A DNA stretch of 64,000 nt. Source: Arcobacter ellisii. Lineage in GTDB: Bacteria > Campylobacterota > Campylobacteria > Campylobacterales > Arcobacteraceae. The stretch covers positions 2,356,001-2,420,000 of the forward strand of contig NZ_CP032097.1 of assembly GCF_003544915.1 (NCBI RefSeq), given 5' to 3'. Positions 36,150 through 43,785 of the stretch are shown piece after piece (within the stretch, counting starts at the first letter, position 1; each line of letters starts with the position of its first letter). The translations under genes and the position numbers were made by a program. Under the pieces are notes generated by a model. That model worked only from the letters and a program-made list of their open reading frames with translations. It had not been told where the DNA came from and searched no databases.

Positions 36150-36974
36150 TTAAACCTCTATTTGTCTAATCTTAACCCAAGAGCCATTTCCACTTTCATT
36201 GAAATATCCAAGTGGATTACAGATACATTTAACATTATATTCTTCATATTCCAGTTCTTCGTGAGTATGTCCAAATATCCAATATTTCATATTTCCATTT
36301 TTTAAATATTTTTCTCCATCAAAGCAAAAGAACACATTTGATGGATTATTTTGGTATCTAATATTTATATGTTCATTTTTAGCAGATGGATTTATATGAG
36401 TAATCATTACATCACATTTTTGAAAAACCTTTTCAATTTTTGGTCTTTCAATTTGAAAAATATCATCAAAATTTTCAACACCATAAATAAACTCTGCATC
36501 ATTCATAATATTTCGCCACATTACATTAGTTGATTTTCTAGTGAAAGTTTCTGTTGGATATTGTCTAAAGAAATATCCATCATTATACCAACCATCACAA
36601 CCACCAAATTTAACTCCATCTATTTCAACTATCCAACCATCTAAACAATACATTCCAACTTCGCTATTGATTAGTTCTCTCATATTTTCAACTCTTGCAA
36701 ATGAGTTTTTGAATTGAGATTTATTCTCTTTCCCTAATAAATAGTAATCATGGTTTCCAAGAACACAAATTATATTTTTGTAATACTCTTTTAGAATCTT
36801 TAATATTTTTATATTTTGGAAATTATTATGACCAATATCTCCTGCAATTACTAAAACATCTCCACAATTATTAAAATCAATAATTTGGCTATAAAATTTG
36901 ATTACATCATCACTTTTATATTTATTGTAAAAGTAATTATCAAAGTGTACATCACTTAATATATCTATTTTCAT
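36150..36974 (-). CDS. Calcineurin-like metallophosphoesterase
   Basis: 274 residues with the full dimetal motif set: DVH at 8-10, AGDIGHN near 45, LGNHDYY near 72, THINPSA near 170 and FGHTHEE near 245. The enzymes hydrolyse phosphodiesters or monoesters of nucleotides, nucleic acids or lipids. The context (HepT-like gene upstream with 4-base overlap, unknown gene downstream) suggests nucleotide or RNA-end chemistry in a toxin- or defence-like module; that part is inference. Confidence 0.85.
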   Translation of the reverse strand: MKIDILSDVHFDNYFYNKYKSDDVIKFYSQIIDFNNCGDVLVIAGDIGHNNFQNIKILKILKEYYKNIICVLGNHDYYLLGKENKSQFKNSFARVENMRELINSEVGMYCLDGWIVEIDGVKFGGCDGWYNDGYFFRQYPTETFTRKSTNVMWRNIMNDAEFIYGVENFDDIFQIERPKIEKVFQKCDVMITHINPSAKNEHINIRYQNNPSNVFFCFDGEKYLKNGNMKYWIFGHTHEELEYEEYNVKCICNPLGYFNESGNGSWVKIRQIEV

Positions 36975-37582
36975 TTTTTATTTTTCTTACTTTTTATATA
37001 TTCAAGAATATCTTGAATACCATCTTTAGGATCAAACCAAGTTATTTTTTTAACATTCTGCATAAACCATTCACATTCTTGTAAATTACTAAATACAAAG
37101 CAACCCAATTCACTAGGAGAATCATTTTTAGATGTGTAATTATATTTATCTATTTTTCTCATTCCTGCAAATTCTGCTAATCTATCAATTTCATTATAGA
37201 TAGAATTTAAATCATATTTATTCTCATTAATGATTTTTTCTTCATTCATAAGTATTTGTATTCCAAATTTATTTAAATACATTATTGAATTTTTAATACC
37301 AGGTAATATATTTTGAATAAAATCATTTATATTAGAGTTTTCATAATCATTTAAAATAGAATCTTTTATCTTATCTATAGCTTTTAAATTTTCATTTGAA
37401 AAGTTTTTTAATATATCAAATTCATTATCATCTTTTAATTTTACAAATTGTTCAGCAATAATAATTATATTCATCGTAAGTGCAGCTTTTAAAATCTTAT
37501 CTTCAACATTTTCTTTCAATATAAAATTAATATCATCAACAGATTCTAATATTCTTTTTAATTTATCATTAGTTTTAGACAT
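36971..37582 (-). CDS. HepT-like protein with degenerate RNase motif and extra C-terminal domain
   Basis: 203 residues. The N-terminal 105 follow the HepT (DUF86) helix pattern: RILESVDDINFILKENVEDKILKAALTMNIIIIAEQFVKL...NLKAIDKIKDSILNDYENSNINDFIQNILPGIKNSI. The HEPN catalytic RxxxxHxY is replaced by KDSILNDY, so Arg and His are lost. The remaining 100 residues hold a separate domain (LGCFVFSNLQECEWFMQNVKKITWFD). No MNT partner is adjacent. It overlaps the phosphoesterase gene by four bases. Confidence 0.6.
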   Translation of the reverse strand: MSKTNDKLKRILESVDDINFILKENVEDKILKAALTMNIIIIAEQFVKLKDDNEFDILKNFSNENLKAIDKIKDSILNDYENSNINDFIQNILPGIKNSIMYLNKFGIQILMNEEKIINENKYDLNSIYNEIDRLAEFAGMRKIDKYNYTSKNDSPSELGCFVFSNLQECEWFMQNVKKITWFDPKDGIQDILEYIKSKKNKK

Positions 37583-37656
37583 TTTTCAAATCCTTTAATC
37601 ACTATATTTAATACCAAAGATTTAGTTAAAATAAATAATTATTCATAATATTTTTA

Positions 37657-37986
37657 CTATTGCTTTAAATTTGCAAATATATCATGAACTTTTTTTTCTT
37701 TATTAATTTTATTTTCAATAACTATATCTTCATTAGTAGTATTTTCTTTTTTGATATTATTCGATACATCTTTATTTGAAAATCTTCTTTTACAAAATCC
37801 TTGTAAATTAGAATAAGAAACTTTACAATTACAATCTTCTTCTAAAAAACTTTGTACTTGTTTTAAACTAAAATTTGCTTCATATAACAAATATTCAATT
37901 GCTTTTAAATGATCATCTAATTTTGATTTTCGTCCTAAGCCTTGCTCTTTTTGAGCTCTTTTTTTTGCCAATGATAAAGAATCCAT
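37657..37986 (-). CDS. Small TraK-like DNA-binding protein (tentative)
   Basis: 109 residues. A basic N-terminus (SLAKKRAQKEQGLGRKSK) leads to DDHLKAIEYLLYEANFSLKQVQSFLEEDCNCKVSYSNLQGFCKRRF, whose layout resembles the TraK/KfrB-type module of IncP plasmids; TraK binds oriT. The C-terminal 40 residues are charged and probably disordered. It reads away from a 329-bp spacer with oriT-like features, which supports a mobilisation role. Likeness is by eye and weak. AAGG precedes the ATG. Confidence 0.4.
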   Translation of the reverse strand: MDSLSLAKKRAQKEQGLGRKSKLDDHLKAIEYLLYEANFSLKQVQSFLEEDCNCKVSYSNLQGFCKRRFSNKDVSNNIKKENTTNEDIVIENKINKEKKVHDIFANLKQ

Positions 37987-38315
37987 ATTATCGCCTTATA
38001 TTTAATAAATTATCTATTAATATCTTATTAAATAGTATTATAATAAAAATATCTTACATTTTACCTTATAATATCGTATTAAAACTTCTAAATAATATTT
38101 ATACCTAATTTAATATCTTATATTTGTAATTTAAAATAATCAAAAAAGAAACCAAGCGAGTATGCCAAATGTGGTCACAAATTTCTAACGCAATTTATTC
38201 CCAATTTGACCTCTCGTTGTTCACTAAAGGTGACAAATAATATAAAAAATTAAAAAAAGTCATAAATGAGTAATTCTTTTAGTAAAATAATTAAAACTTT
38301 TTATTAGGGGGAAAA
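37987..38315 (+). other. 329-bp spacer with oriT-like features
   Basis: Between divergent genes. The left part (37987-38130) is nearly all A+T with TATCTTATT-type repeats. Then 38145-38235 has more G/C and repeated elements: GGTCACAAATTT (about 38173) and GGTGACAAATAA (about 38229), i.e. GTCAC and GTGAC in inverted order around GACCTCTCGTTG. Nothing coding was seen. It could be an origin of transfer or a regulator site. Confidence 0.35.
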
Positions 38316-39026
38316 ATGAATTTATTTGTTTATAGAATTGCAAAAGGTCATGAAGGAGGAATTATTGAAGATTCTTGTCCTACAAATTTTAATAAAATGT
38401 ATCAAACATCTTTAAAAGAAACATTATTGAATACAGACCTTGGTCAAATTCCATATGAAACAAATAATTATATTGATTTTTTACATCGTGAACTTTGGCA
38501 ATGTGGAAAACTAAGACAAGGATGGGGAATTGAAGGATTAGATTTAATAGGAGTAGATAATGATGCAGATGATACAGAAAAAAATCGTTGGATTAAGAAT
38601 TATGTACTGGGATTAAAAAAATATTGGAATATAGATCCTTTAGATCCAAATAGTGGATACAATGAAAGTCATTTACCTTGTCATGAAGCAGCAGGTAGGA
38701 TGAAAATGCTTTCATCTGTAATGTTAAATACAAAACCAAAAGATATAATTTTTATCCCAAAACATTCATTTGACAATCATCATGATGATTATCATTTCAC
38801 AATCTGCGAAGTTGTAGGTCCTTATTATTTTGATTTAAATAAAAATTACCAAGATTTTGGACATACGATAAGTGTAAGAAATTTAAAAACATTTAAATAC
38901 TCTGAAGACACAATAGTAGGAAAAGATTTTTTAGGTCAGCATCAAAAAGCTGTCTCTGAAATAAAAGAAAACTATATGGTATATAACAAGTTTTTAAATT
39001 TTATAAATAAATATTATATATTTTAA
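38316..39026 (+). CDS. Candidate PUA/EVE-like domain protein
   Basis: 236 residues, soluble. Motifs: LWQCGKLRQGWGIEGLDLIG near residue 50-70, PCHEAAGRMKML, then DIIFIPKHSFDNHHDDYHFTICEVVGPYYFDLN...DFGHTISVRNL. The last part has the strand order and the D-x-x-H-x-I-x-V signature of PUA/EVE-like readers of modified bases found in restriction proteins. AGGGGGAAA gives a strong ribosome binding site. It stands alone. Function not established. Confidence 0.45.
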   Translation: MNLFVYRIAKGHEGGIIEDSCPTNFNKMYQTSLKETLLNTDLGQIPYETNNYIDFLHRELWQCGKLRQGWGIEGLDLIGVDNDADDTEKNRWIKNYVLGLKKYWNIDPLDPNSGYNESHLPCHEAAGRMKMLSSVMLNTKPKDIIFIPKHSFDNHHDDYHFTICEVVGPYYFDLNKNYQDFGHTISVRNLKTFKYSEDTIVGKDFLGQHQKAVSEIKENYMVYNKFLNFINKYYIF

Positions 39027-39045
39027 ATGTTGAAAATTCAACATT
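39026..39045 (+). terminator. Hairpin after the PUA-like gene
   Basis: AATGTTGAA / TTCAACATT directly at the stop codon, then an A/T-rich tail. A short, compact stem. Confidence 0.5.
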
Positions 39046-39099
39046 AATAATTAAGATTATTTTTATATAATTTGAAATAATTTAATTCAAAGAGTTAAT

Positions 39100-39510
39100 T
39101 TGGCAAATAAAAAAATTAAATGGTTTATTTATACTGTTTTAGTTGGGATGATACCTATAATATCAAGATTATTAATTACATCAATCATTAATAAAGAAGA
39201 TGTAACTTTTTTTGTTGCAACAGATTTTATTGCATTAGGTTTAGTATTACATATTTCTATTATTAATGAATTAGAACATGTTAAAAATGATATAAATTGG
39301 AAAACAATACAAAATGGAATGTCTATAGTTTATATAGCAGCTTATAGTGTATTATTTTGTTTAGGAATATTAAATGATGAAATACCAAATATGATCGATA
39401 AGTCTATTCTTTTAAAATTATCAGTTATTCTAGTAGTAACTTCGTTTTTTTTAAGTTCATCAGTTTTTCATAGAGTAAATGCTATTTATTTAAAGGATAG
39501 TAATGTTTGA
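39100..39510 (+). CDS. Small membrane protein of a DUF6414 module
   Basis: 136 residues from a TTG start. Four membrane helices: about 8-28, 36-56, 74-94 and 106-124. It overlaps the next 45-codon gene by eight bases, so it belongs to a three-gene operon ending with the DUF6414 gene. No motif beyond hydrophobicity. Probably the membrane part of a module. Confidence 0.65.
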   Translation: MANKKIKWFIYTVLVGMIPIISRLLITSIINKEDVTFFVATDFIALGLVLHISIINELEHVKNDINWKTIQNGMSIVYIAAYSVLFCLGILNDEIPNMIDKSILLKLSVILVVTSFFLSSSVFHRVNAIYLKDSNV

Positions 39511-39640
39511 AACAATATTAATATGGATGAGTGTAATTATATCAATAATAGGTTTAGGAATAAGTTTTTGGTCTTTTAAAAATACTAGAGATAAATATTA
39601 TAATGATTTTATAGATAAAAGAAAAAAGAAAAGTAGGTAA
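39503..39640 (+). CDS. 45-residue single-pass membrane protein
   Basis: The ATG at 39503 lies within the end of the preceding gene, with AAAGGA eight bases upstream. The frame encodes a helix IWMSVIISIIGLGISFW, a short linker and a basic tail rich in Lys/Arg, then TAA, two bases before the DUF6414 start. Tight coupling on both sides and a membrane helix with positive-inside tail support a real gene. Confidence 0.7.
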   Translation: MFETILIWMSVIISIIGLGISFWSFKNTRDKYYNDFIDKRKKKSR

Positions 39641-39642
39641 AT

Positions 39643-40563
39643 ATGTTTAAACAATTTTTATATTTAGATGAACAAAAAATGTATTCATTATCTTCTCAAT
39701 TATTTGAAGGAATAACGGAATATATTTTAAATGAAAATGAATCAAGTGAAAGTGAAGAAACAAAACAAAATGGTCCTTTAGCTAGTGGTAGAATTATGGC
39801 AGATGTTATTAATTCAACTATAAAATCAACTGAAAAAAGATTTTTACATGATCATTCTTTTATTCTATTGGAAAATGAATTATTAAAAGGAAAGCATATT
39901 TTAAATATTGATGAAAAGACAATTTTTGAAAATGAAGATTTTGAAAAATTTTCATTTGTAAAAGTAAAAGCAAGAGCTATTTTTAATGATATAAATAAAA
40001 TTAATGAATTATTTGAAAATTTTAATTCACTAGGTGAAGCTCTTACATATTTAAATATTGAATCAGAAATAGAAAAAATATTACAAAATAAAAATAATTT
40101 ATCAGAAAAAGAACAAAATCAATTTAACCAAGAAATTAAAAGATTACGAAAAAAGGAAAATATAATTAAATTAGCTGAAACAAATAATTTGAGAAGAGAT
40201 GATGATTTCTTAAAAAACTTATCATTGATTACTAATTATGGCTTTTCTGAAGATTTTGAGATTCAACAAAAAGTTAATAATTTTTTATTTACTTCTACAT
40301 TAAACAGAGAGAATTTAAGAGAAAGTGAGAAAAGTTTAATTAAAAAGTATTCGAGACAATCAGAAAAAGAAATTGTAATTTTAGGAATAATTACACAAAC
40401 TTTGAAAGAAAATACTTTAGAAATTAAAAATATTGAAGGAAAGAATTTAAAAGAGGGATTATCTAATATTATTGAACATTTAGCAAATATTGAACTATCT
40501 TTATTTGGTAAAGCTTCAAATGAAATTATTATTGATCCTATTGCTGTTTATATTGAATTATAA
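39643..40563 (+). CDS. DUF6414 family protein
   Basis: 306 residues. The start FKQFLYLDEQKMYSLSSQLFEGITEYIL matches the recurrent N-terminus of DUF6414 proteins. The middle is helical and charged, the end beta-rich (NEIIIDPIAVYIEL). Soluble. The family has no established biochemical role that I know of; members often sit beside small membrane proteins, as here. The three-gene layout suggests one membrane-associated system. Confidence 0.7.
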   Translation: MFKQFLYLDEQKMYSLSSQLFEGITEYILNENESSESEETKQNGPLASGRIMADVINSTIKSTEKRFLHDHSFILLENELLKGKHILNIDEKTIFENEDFEKFSFVKVKARAIFNDINKINELFENFNSLGEALTYLNIESEIEKILQNKNNLSEKEQNQFNQEIKRLRKKENIIKLAETNNLRRDDDFLKNLSLITNYGFSEDFEIQQKVNNFLFTSTLNRENLRESEKSLIKKYSRQSEKEIVILGIITQTLKENTLEIKNIEGKNLKEGLSNIIEHLANIELSLFGKASNEIIIDPIAVYIEL

Positions 40564-40570
40564 AAAAATA

Positions 40571-40599
40571 ATAAAGTTGTTAAAAATTAACAACTTTAT
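40571..40599. terminator. Bidirectional terminator
   Basis: A 13-bp perfect stem, ATAAAGTTGTTAA / TTAACAACTTTAT, loop AAA, between the DUF6414 gene and a convergent membrane protein gene. Confidence 0.8.
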
Positions 40600-40634
40600 C
40601 TAAACTTCTTAATTAAAAATTACATTATTTTCTA

Positions 40635-41285
40635 TTATTTATATTTTTTTTCTAAAATTTCCTTTTTTATAAGATTATTAATTCGAATAAAACCTCTCTC
40701 TTCTAGGTATTCTTTTAAAAGAAAATATGGCAAAAGAAATAGTAAGAAAAAAACAGAACCAATTATAATAAGAAAAATAAATGTATCTATCAAATTTATA
40801 GATTGTAAAAAATGTGTTGTTATTTTTTTTAAAAATAAATCTATTATTGAATTTTTATAATATAAGTAGTCAAATAAGAATAAACAAACTGTTCCATAAT
40901 AAATAGAAAGTGATTCATATAATTGAGTTTGTTCTTTCCATTTTTCTTGAGTATAATTGAACATTACACTATTATTATCTTTAAATGATTTTGTCAATAA
41001 TTTATAATATTCGATATAGTAAGCACTATTCTTTTTTTTAACTTTTAATTCTACTATCATAGTAAAAAAAGCAAATATCATTTTTGATACAATTGCAATA
41101 TAAAAAGAGTATAGACATAAGAATACTAAGAAAAATCCTACACTATTTTTAAAAAAATCTAATTTTAGACAATAAATATTTTCAAAATTATTTTCTAATA
41201 AAAAAATATCTAAAAATAATACAAATGATACAATTAACAGTAAATATTTAATATTTGCAAATTTTTCAAGTTTTGATGTTTCCAT
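40635..41285 (-). CDS. Unrecognised membrane protein (second of a pair)
   Basis: 216 residues with about five membrane helices, the first at 14-32 and the last at 175-200, and a cytosolic loop around 80-115 rich in Lys/Tyr. Lies four bases after the other membrane protein gene, so the two form an operon. No known family. Confidence 0.6.
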   Translation of the reverse strand: METSKLEKFANIKYLLLIVSFVLFLDIFLLENNFENIYCLKLDFFKNSVGFFLVFLCLYSFYIAIVSKMIFAFFTMIVELKVKKKNSAYYIEYYKLLTKSFKDNNSVMFNYTQEKWKEQTQLYESLSIYYGTVCLFLFDYLYYKNSIIDLFLKKITTHFLQSINLIDTFIFLIIIGSVFFLLFLLPYFLLKEYLEERGFIRINNLIKKEILEKKYK

Positions 41286-41289
41286 TATA

Positions 41290-41997
41290 TTAATTTATCC
41301 TTTCTTTTTTATTTTCTTTTAATTTTATTAAAAATATTTCTTTTTGCTCAGTTGAAATTCTATTTTTTTTAACATGTAATGCTAAAACACTATTATAAAA
41401 AGGTTCTTCATATTTATTGATATCAAGTATATAAGGAAAAGAAATTCCTGATAAGATTAATCCAGTTAATATTGACGCAAGTAAATTTTTTGCAAATGAT
41501 TTAATAAAAGAATAATTTTTCATTAATGAACTTTTTATAGTAGTCCCCAAAAAAGCTATCCATATTATAAAAAATGAAAAAAATGTTATCCATAATAAAA
41601 CTTTTAAATTATTTTCATACTCAAAGTTATACGTTTCTAAAATTTGATTATTTAACATAATCATAATTGTCAATATAAAAAATGGCATAGCAAATAATCC
41701 ATACTTTACTATGTGAAGAAACAAAGCATAATAATTATCAATTACCTTGATTTTTAATAACAAGGACAAAAATAGCGGTCTAAATAGAGCAATTAAAAAT
41801 ACTCCTGATAAAAAAACACCTATCCAGTGTTCTATACTAATAACATCAAATATATTAAATGAAAATGATGTAAAATTTGTTTTAACAATACTAGTAAATA
41901 CGTATGTTATTAAAATTGAACATATCAATAAAATTATTAAAAGAAATAATTCTTTTAATCCGGGCTTTTTATTTAATTTTAAATAATTAGCAATCAT
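41290..41997 (-). CDS. Unrecognised membrane protein (first of a pair)
   Basis: 235 residues with five or six membrane helices and a Lys-rich C-terminal tail after IKLKENKKERIN. AAGGAG precedes the ATG. Upstream, 287 bp (41998-42284) of A+T-rich DNA shared with the divergent 42285 gene shows nothing more than possible promoters. Function unknown. Confidence 0.6.
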   Translation of the reverse strand: MIANYLKLNKKPGLKELFLLIILLICSILITYVFTSIVKTNFTSFSFNIFDVISIEHWIGVFLSGVFLIALFRPLFLSLLLKIKVIDNYYALFLHIVKYGLFAMPFFILTIMIMLNNQILETYNFEYENNLKVLLWITFFSFFIIWIAFLGTTIKSSLMKNYSFIKSFAKNLLASILTGLILSGISFPYILDINKYEEPFYNSVLALHVKKNRISTEQKEIFLIKLKENKKERIN

Positions 41998-42284
41998 TTT
42001 TTCTCCTTCTTTTTTAATTTGAAAGAAGATTATATATAATAATTTTTTAACTGATCAAAAATATTACAATATGTAATATATGATTATTTTACTTTATCTC
42101 TAATTTTTCACCTATCTCTTTTTGATTTATAATATTTAATTAAAAAATGAAATTACTCTAATGTAAACAATTTATAAACATAAATCAAAAAAATTTGAGA
42201 AAAAGTATAATATTTTTGTTAATTCTAAATAATAATAATAATGATAAAATAAACAATTATATAAAATAAAAAAAGGATAATTAA

Positions 42285-42575
42285 ATGAAAGTTATATTAC
42301 GTAGAACAATATATTGCCATTCTCAAGAAAGAGGTCTTATCTCTAATTGTGTTTTTAAAGAATATAATTGGAAAATTTCTCCTGTAATTGGTGCAATAGT
42401 GGATGATACTGCTTGGCACAGAAATGATATTACTAAAATTGAAGAAATTATTATCCATGCTGAGGATGGTGATGCATATTATGTAAATTTGAATCCTCTT
42501 TGTGTAGATTCTGAATCATCTGTAAATAAATACGTTGAAATAGCAAAATCACATTACTGGAAAAAAGAATGTTAA
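42285..42575 (+). CDS. Unrecognised 96-residue protein
   Basis: Soluble, alpha/beta, with Cys at 11, 22, 72 and at the C-terminus, and two W/H-rich spots (DDTAWHRND, SHYWKKEC). AAAAAAGG precedes the ATG. Monocistronic with its own terminator at 42622. Function unknown. Confidence 0.55.
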   Translation: MKVILRRTIYCHSQERGLISNCVFKEYNWKISPVIGAIVDDTAWHRNDITKIEEIIIHAEDGDAYYVNLNPLCVDSESSVNKYVEIAKSHYWKKEC

Positions 42576-42621
42576 TTTTATATAAAGTACTTTAAAAGTT
42601 TTTTATTTAAGGGAATAATAA

Positions 42622-42659
42622 AAAAAGGTGCCCAGAGAATAACCCCTGAACACCTTTTT
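42622..42659 (+). terminator. Rho-independent terminator
   Basis: AAAAAGGTG / CACCTTTTT with a 20-base loop containing CCC..AACCCC, after the 42285 gene. The T-run is part of the right arm. It could also end a small RNA. Confidence 0.7.
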
Positions 42660-42792
42660 AAATATAAATCCAACTCTATTTTTTTATGATTGTTGGTCTT
42701 TCTAAGTCTAATTGATTCATAAATTTACCTTTTTTAACTAAAATATATACTTTTTAGTATGAAAATTATACCTTTTTTTTATAAAAAGAACT

Positions 42793-43785
42793 TTAATTAC
42801 TCTTAATAACATACTCTATTGATTCAAAACTGATTTTTTCTTCTACCTTGAAATCATCATAGTTAAAATCATGTTCATCTGTATAGGATAATATAATATA
42901 AATATCATTAAAAAATACATAAAAAATTCTATATTTATTATCTTGTGCTTTAGTTACTGCATTTATTGCTAAAACGTATACTCCGTAAAGAGTCGTTTGT
43001 TTTTTGTTAATATAAATATTTTTATCTTTTTTATATCTTGGACTATGAGGATGTGCTTCTATAATATATGGGCTATTACATTGCCCATTAGAAAATAAAT
43101 ACATTGGATAATAAATTCCTCTAACTAAACTAGTGATAAAATTTTTTGAATCTTTCTCGCATTTAATTACACTATTAATAAAATTTTGACTAAAAATAAT
43201 ATTCTTTTTTTCTTTTAATCTAATTCCCAAAAATACTTTAACAGTATCTAAATAATAAAAGAATTCTTTTTCTAATATCTTTTGACATAATTCATTATTG
43301 CTAATAATTCTTAAATTTTTATCCATTTGCCACTTTAATATGTCAATATTATTGAATAACTCAAATTTATTTTCACAAACGCTTTCAGAATTTTTATTGC
43401 TAATTATTATATTATTGTAATAATCATTATATTGAATTCTTAGTGCACTAGATATAAAACCATGTATTTCATTAGGTAATTTTTCAATAAAAGAACAATT
43501 ATCTGTATCTTGATATGAATATACTTCTTTAATATATTTTAATTTATGGCTATTTCTAGCAAAATATATTTCACTAAAAGTTAATTTTGAATTTAAATCA
43601 ATATTGAATAAATTTTTATATCCACTTAACTCTTTATATTGATCTAAATATTTATTATAAATAATTTTGATAGTTTTACATTTTATATTATCAAAAATCT
43701 CACTTATTAAATAATTATTTTCTTTTATTTTTGAGATTTCTGAAATATATATATTAGGATCTATAGAAATATTAATCAATACCAA
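42793..43785 (-). CDS. Unrecognised partner of the AAA-ATPase, PIN-like N-terminus
   Basis: 330 residues from a TTG inside the end of the ATPase gene (14-base overlap), so translation is coupled. The first 150 residues have a PIN-nuclease-like rhythm: IDPNIYISEI with an early Asp, a helical middle, then LPNEIHGFISSALRIQYNDYYNNIIISNKN. The rest (NSPYIIEAHPHSPRYKKDKN...) is unrecognised. It is the likely effector of a two-gene ATPase system; the nuclease idea is tentative. Confidence 0.5.
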   Translation of the reverse strand: MVLINISIDPNIYISEISKIKENNYLISEIFDNIKCKTIKIIYNKYLDQYKELSGYKNLFNIDLNSKLTFSEIYFARNSHKLKYIKEVYSYQDTDNCSFIEKLPNEIHGFISSALRIQYNDYYNNIIISNKNSESVCENKFELFNNIDILKWQMDKNLRIISNNELCQKILEKEFFYYLDTVKVFLGIRLKEKKNIIFSQNFINSVIKCEKDSKNFITSLVRGIYYPMYLFSNGQCNSPYIIEAHPHSPRYKKDKNIYINKKQTTLYGVYVLAINAVTKAQDNKYRIFYVFFNDIYIILSYTDEHDFNYDDFKVEEKISFESIEYVIKSN

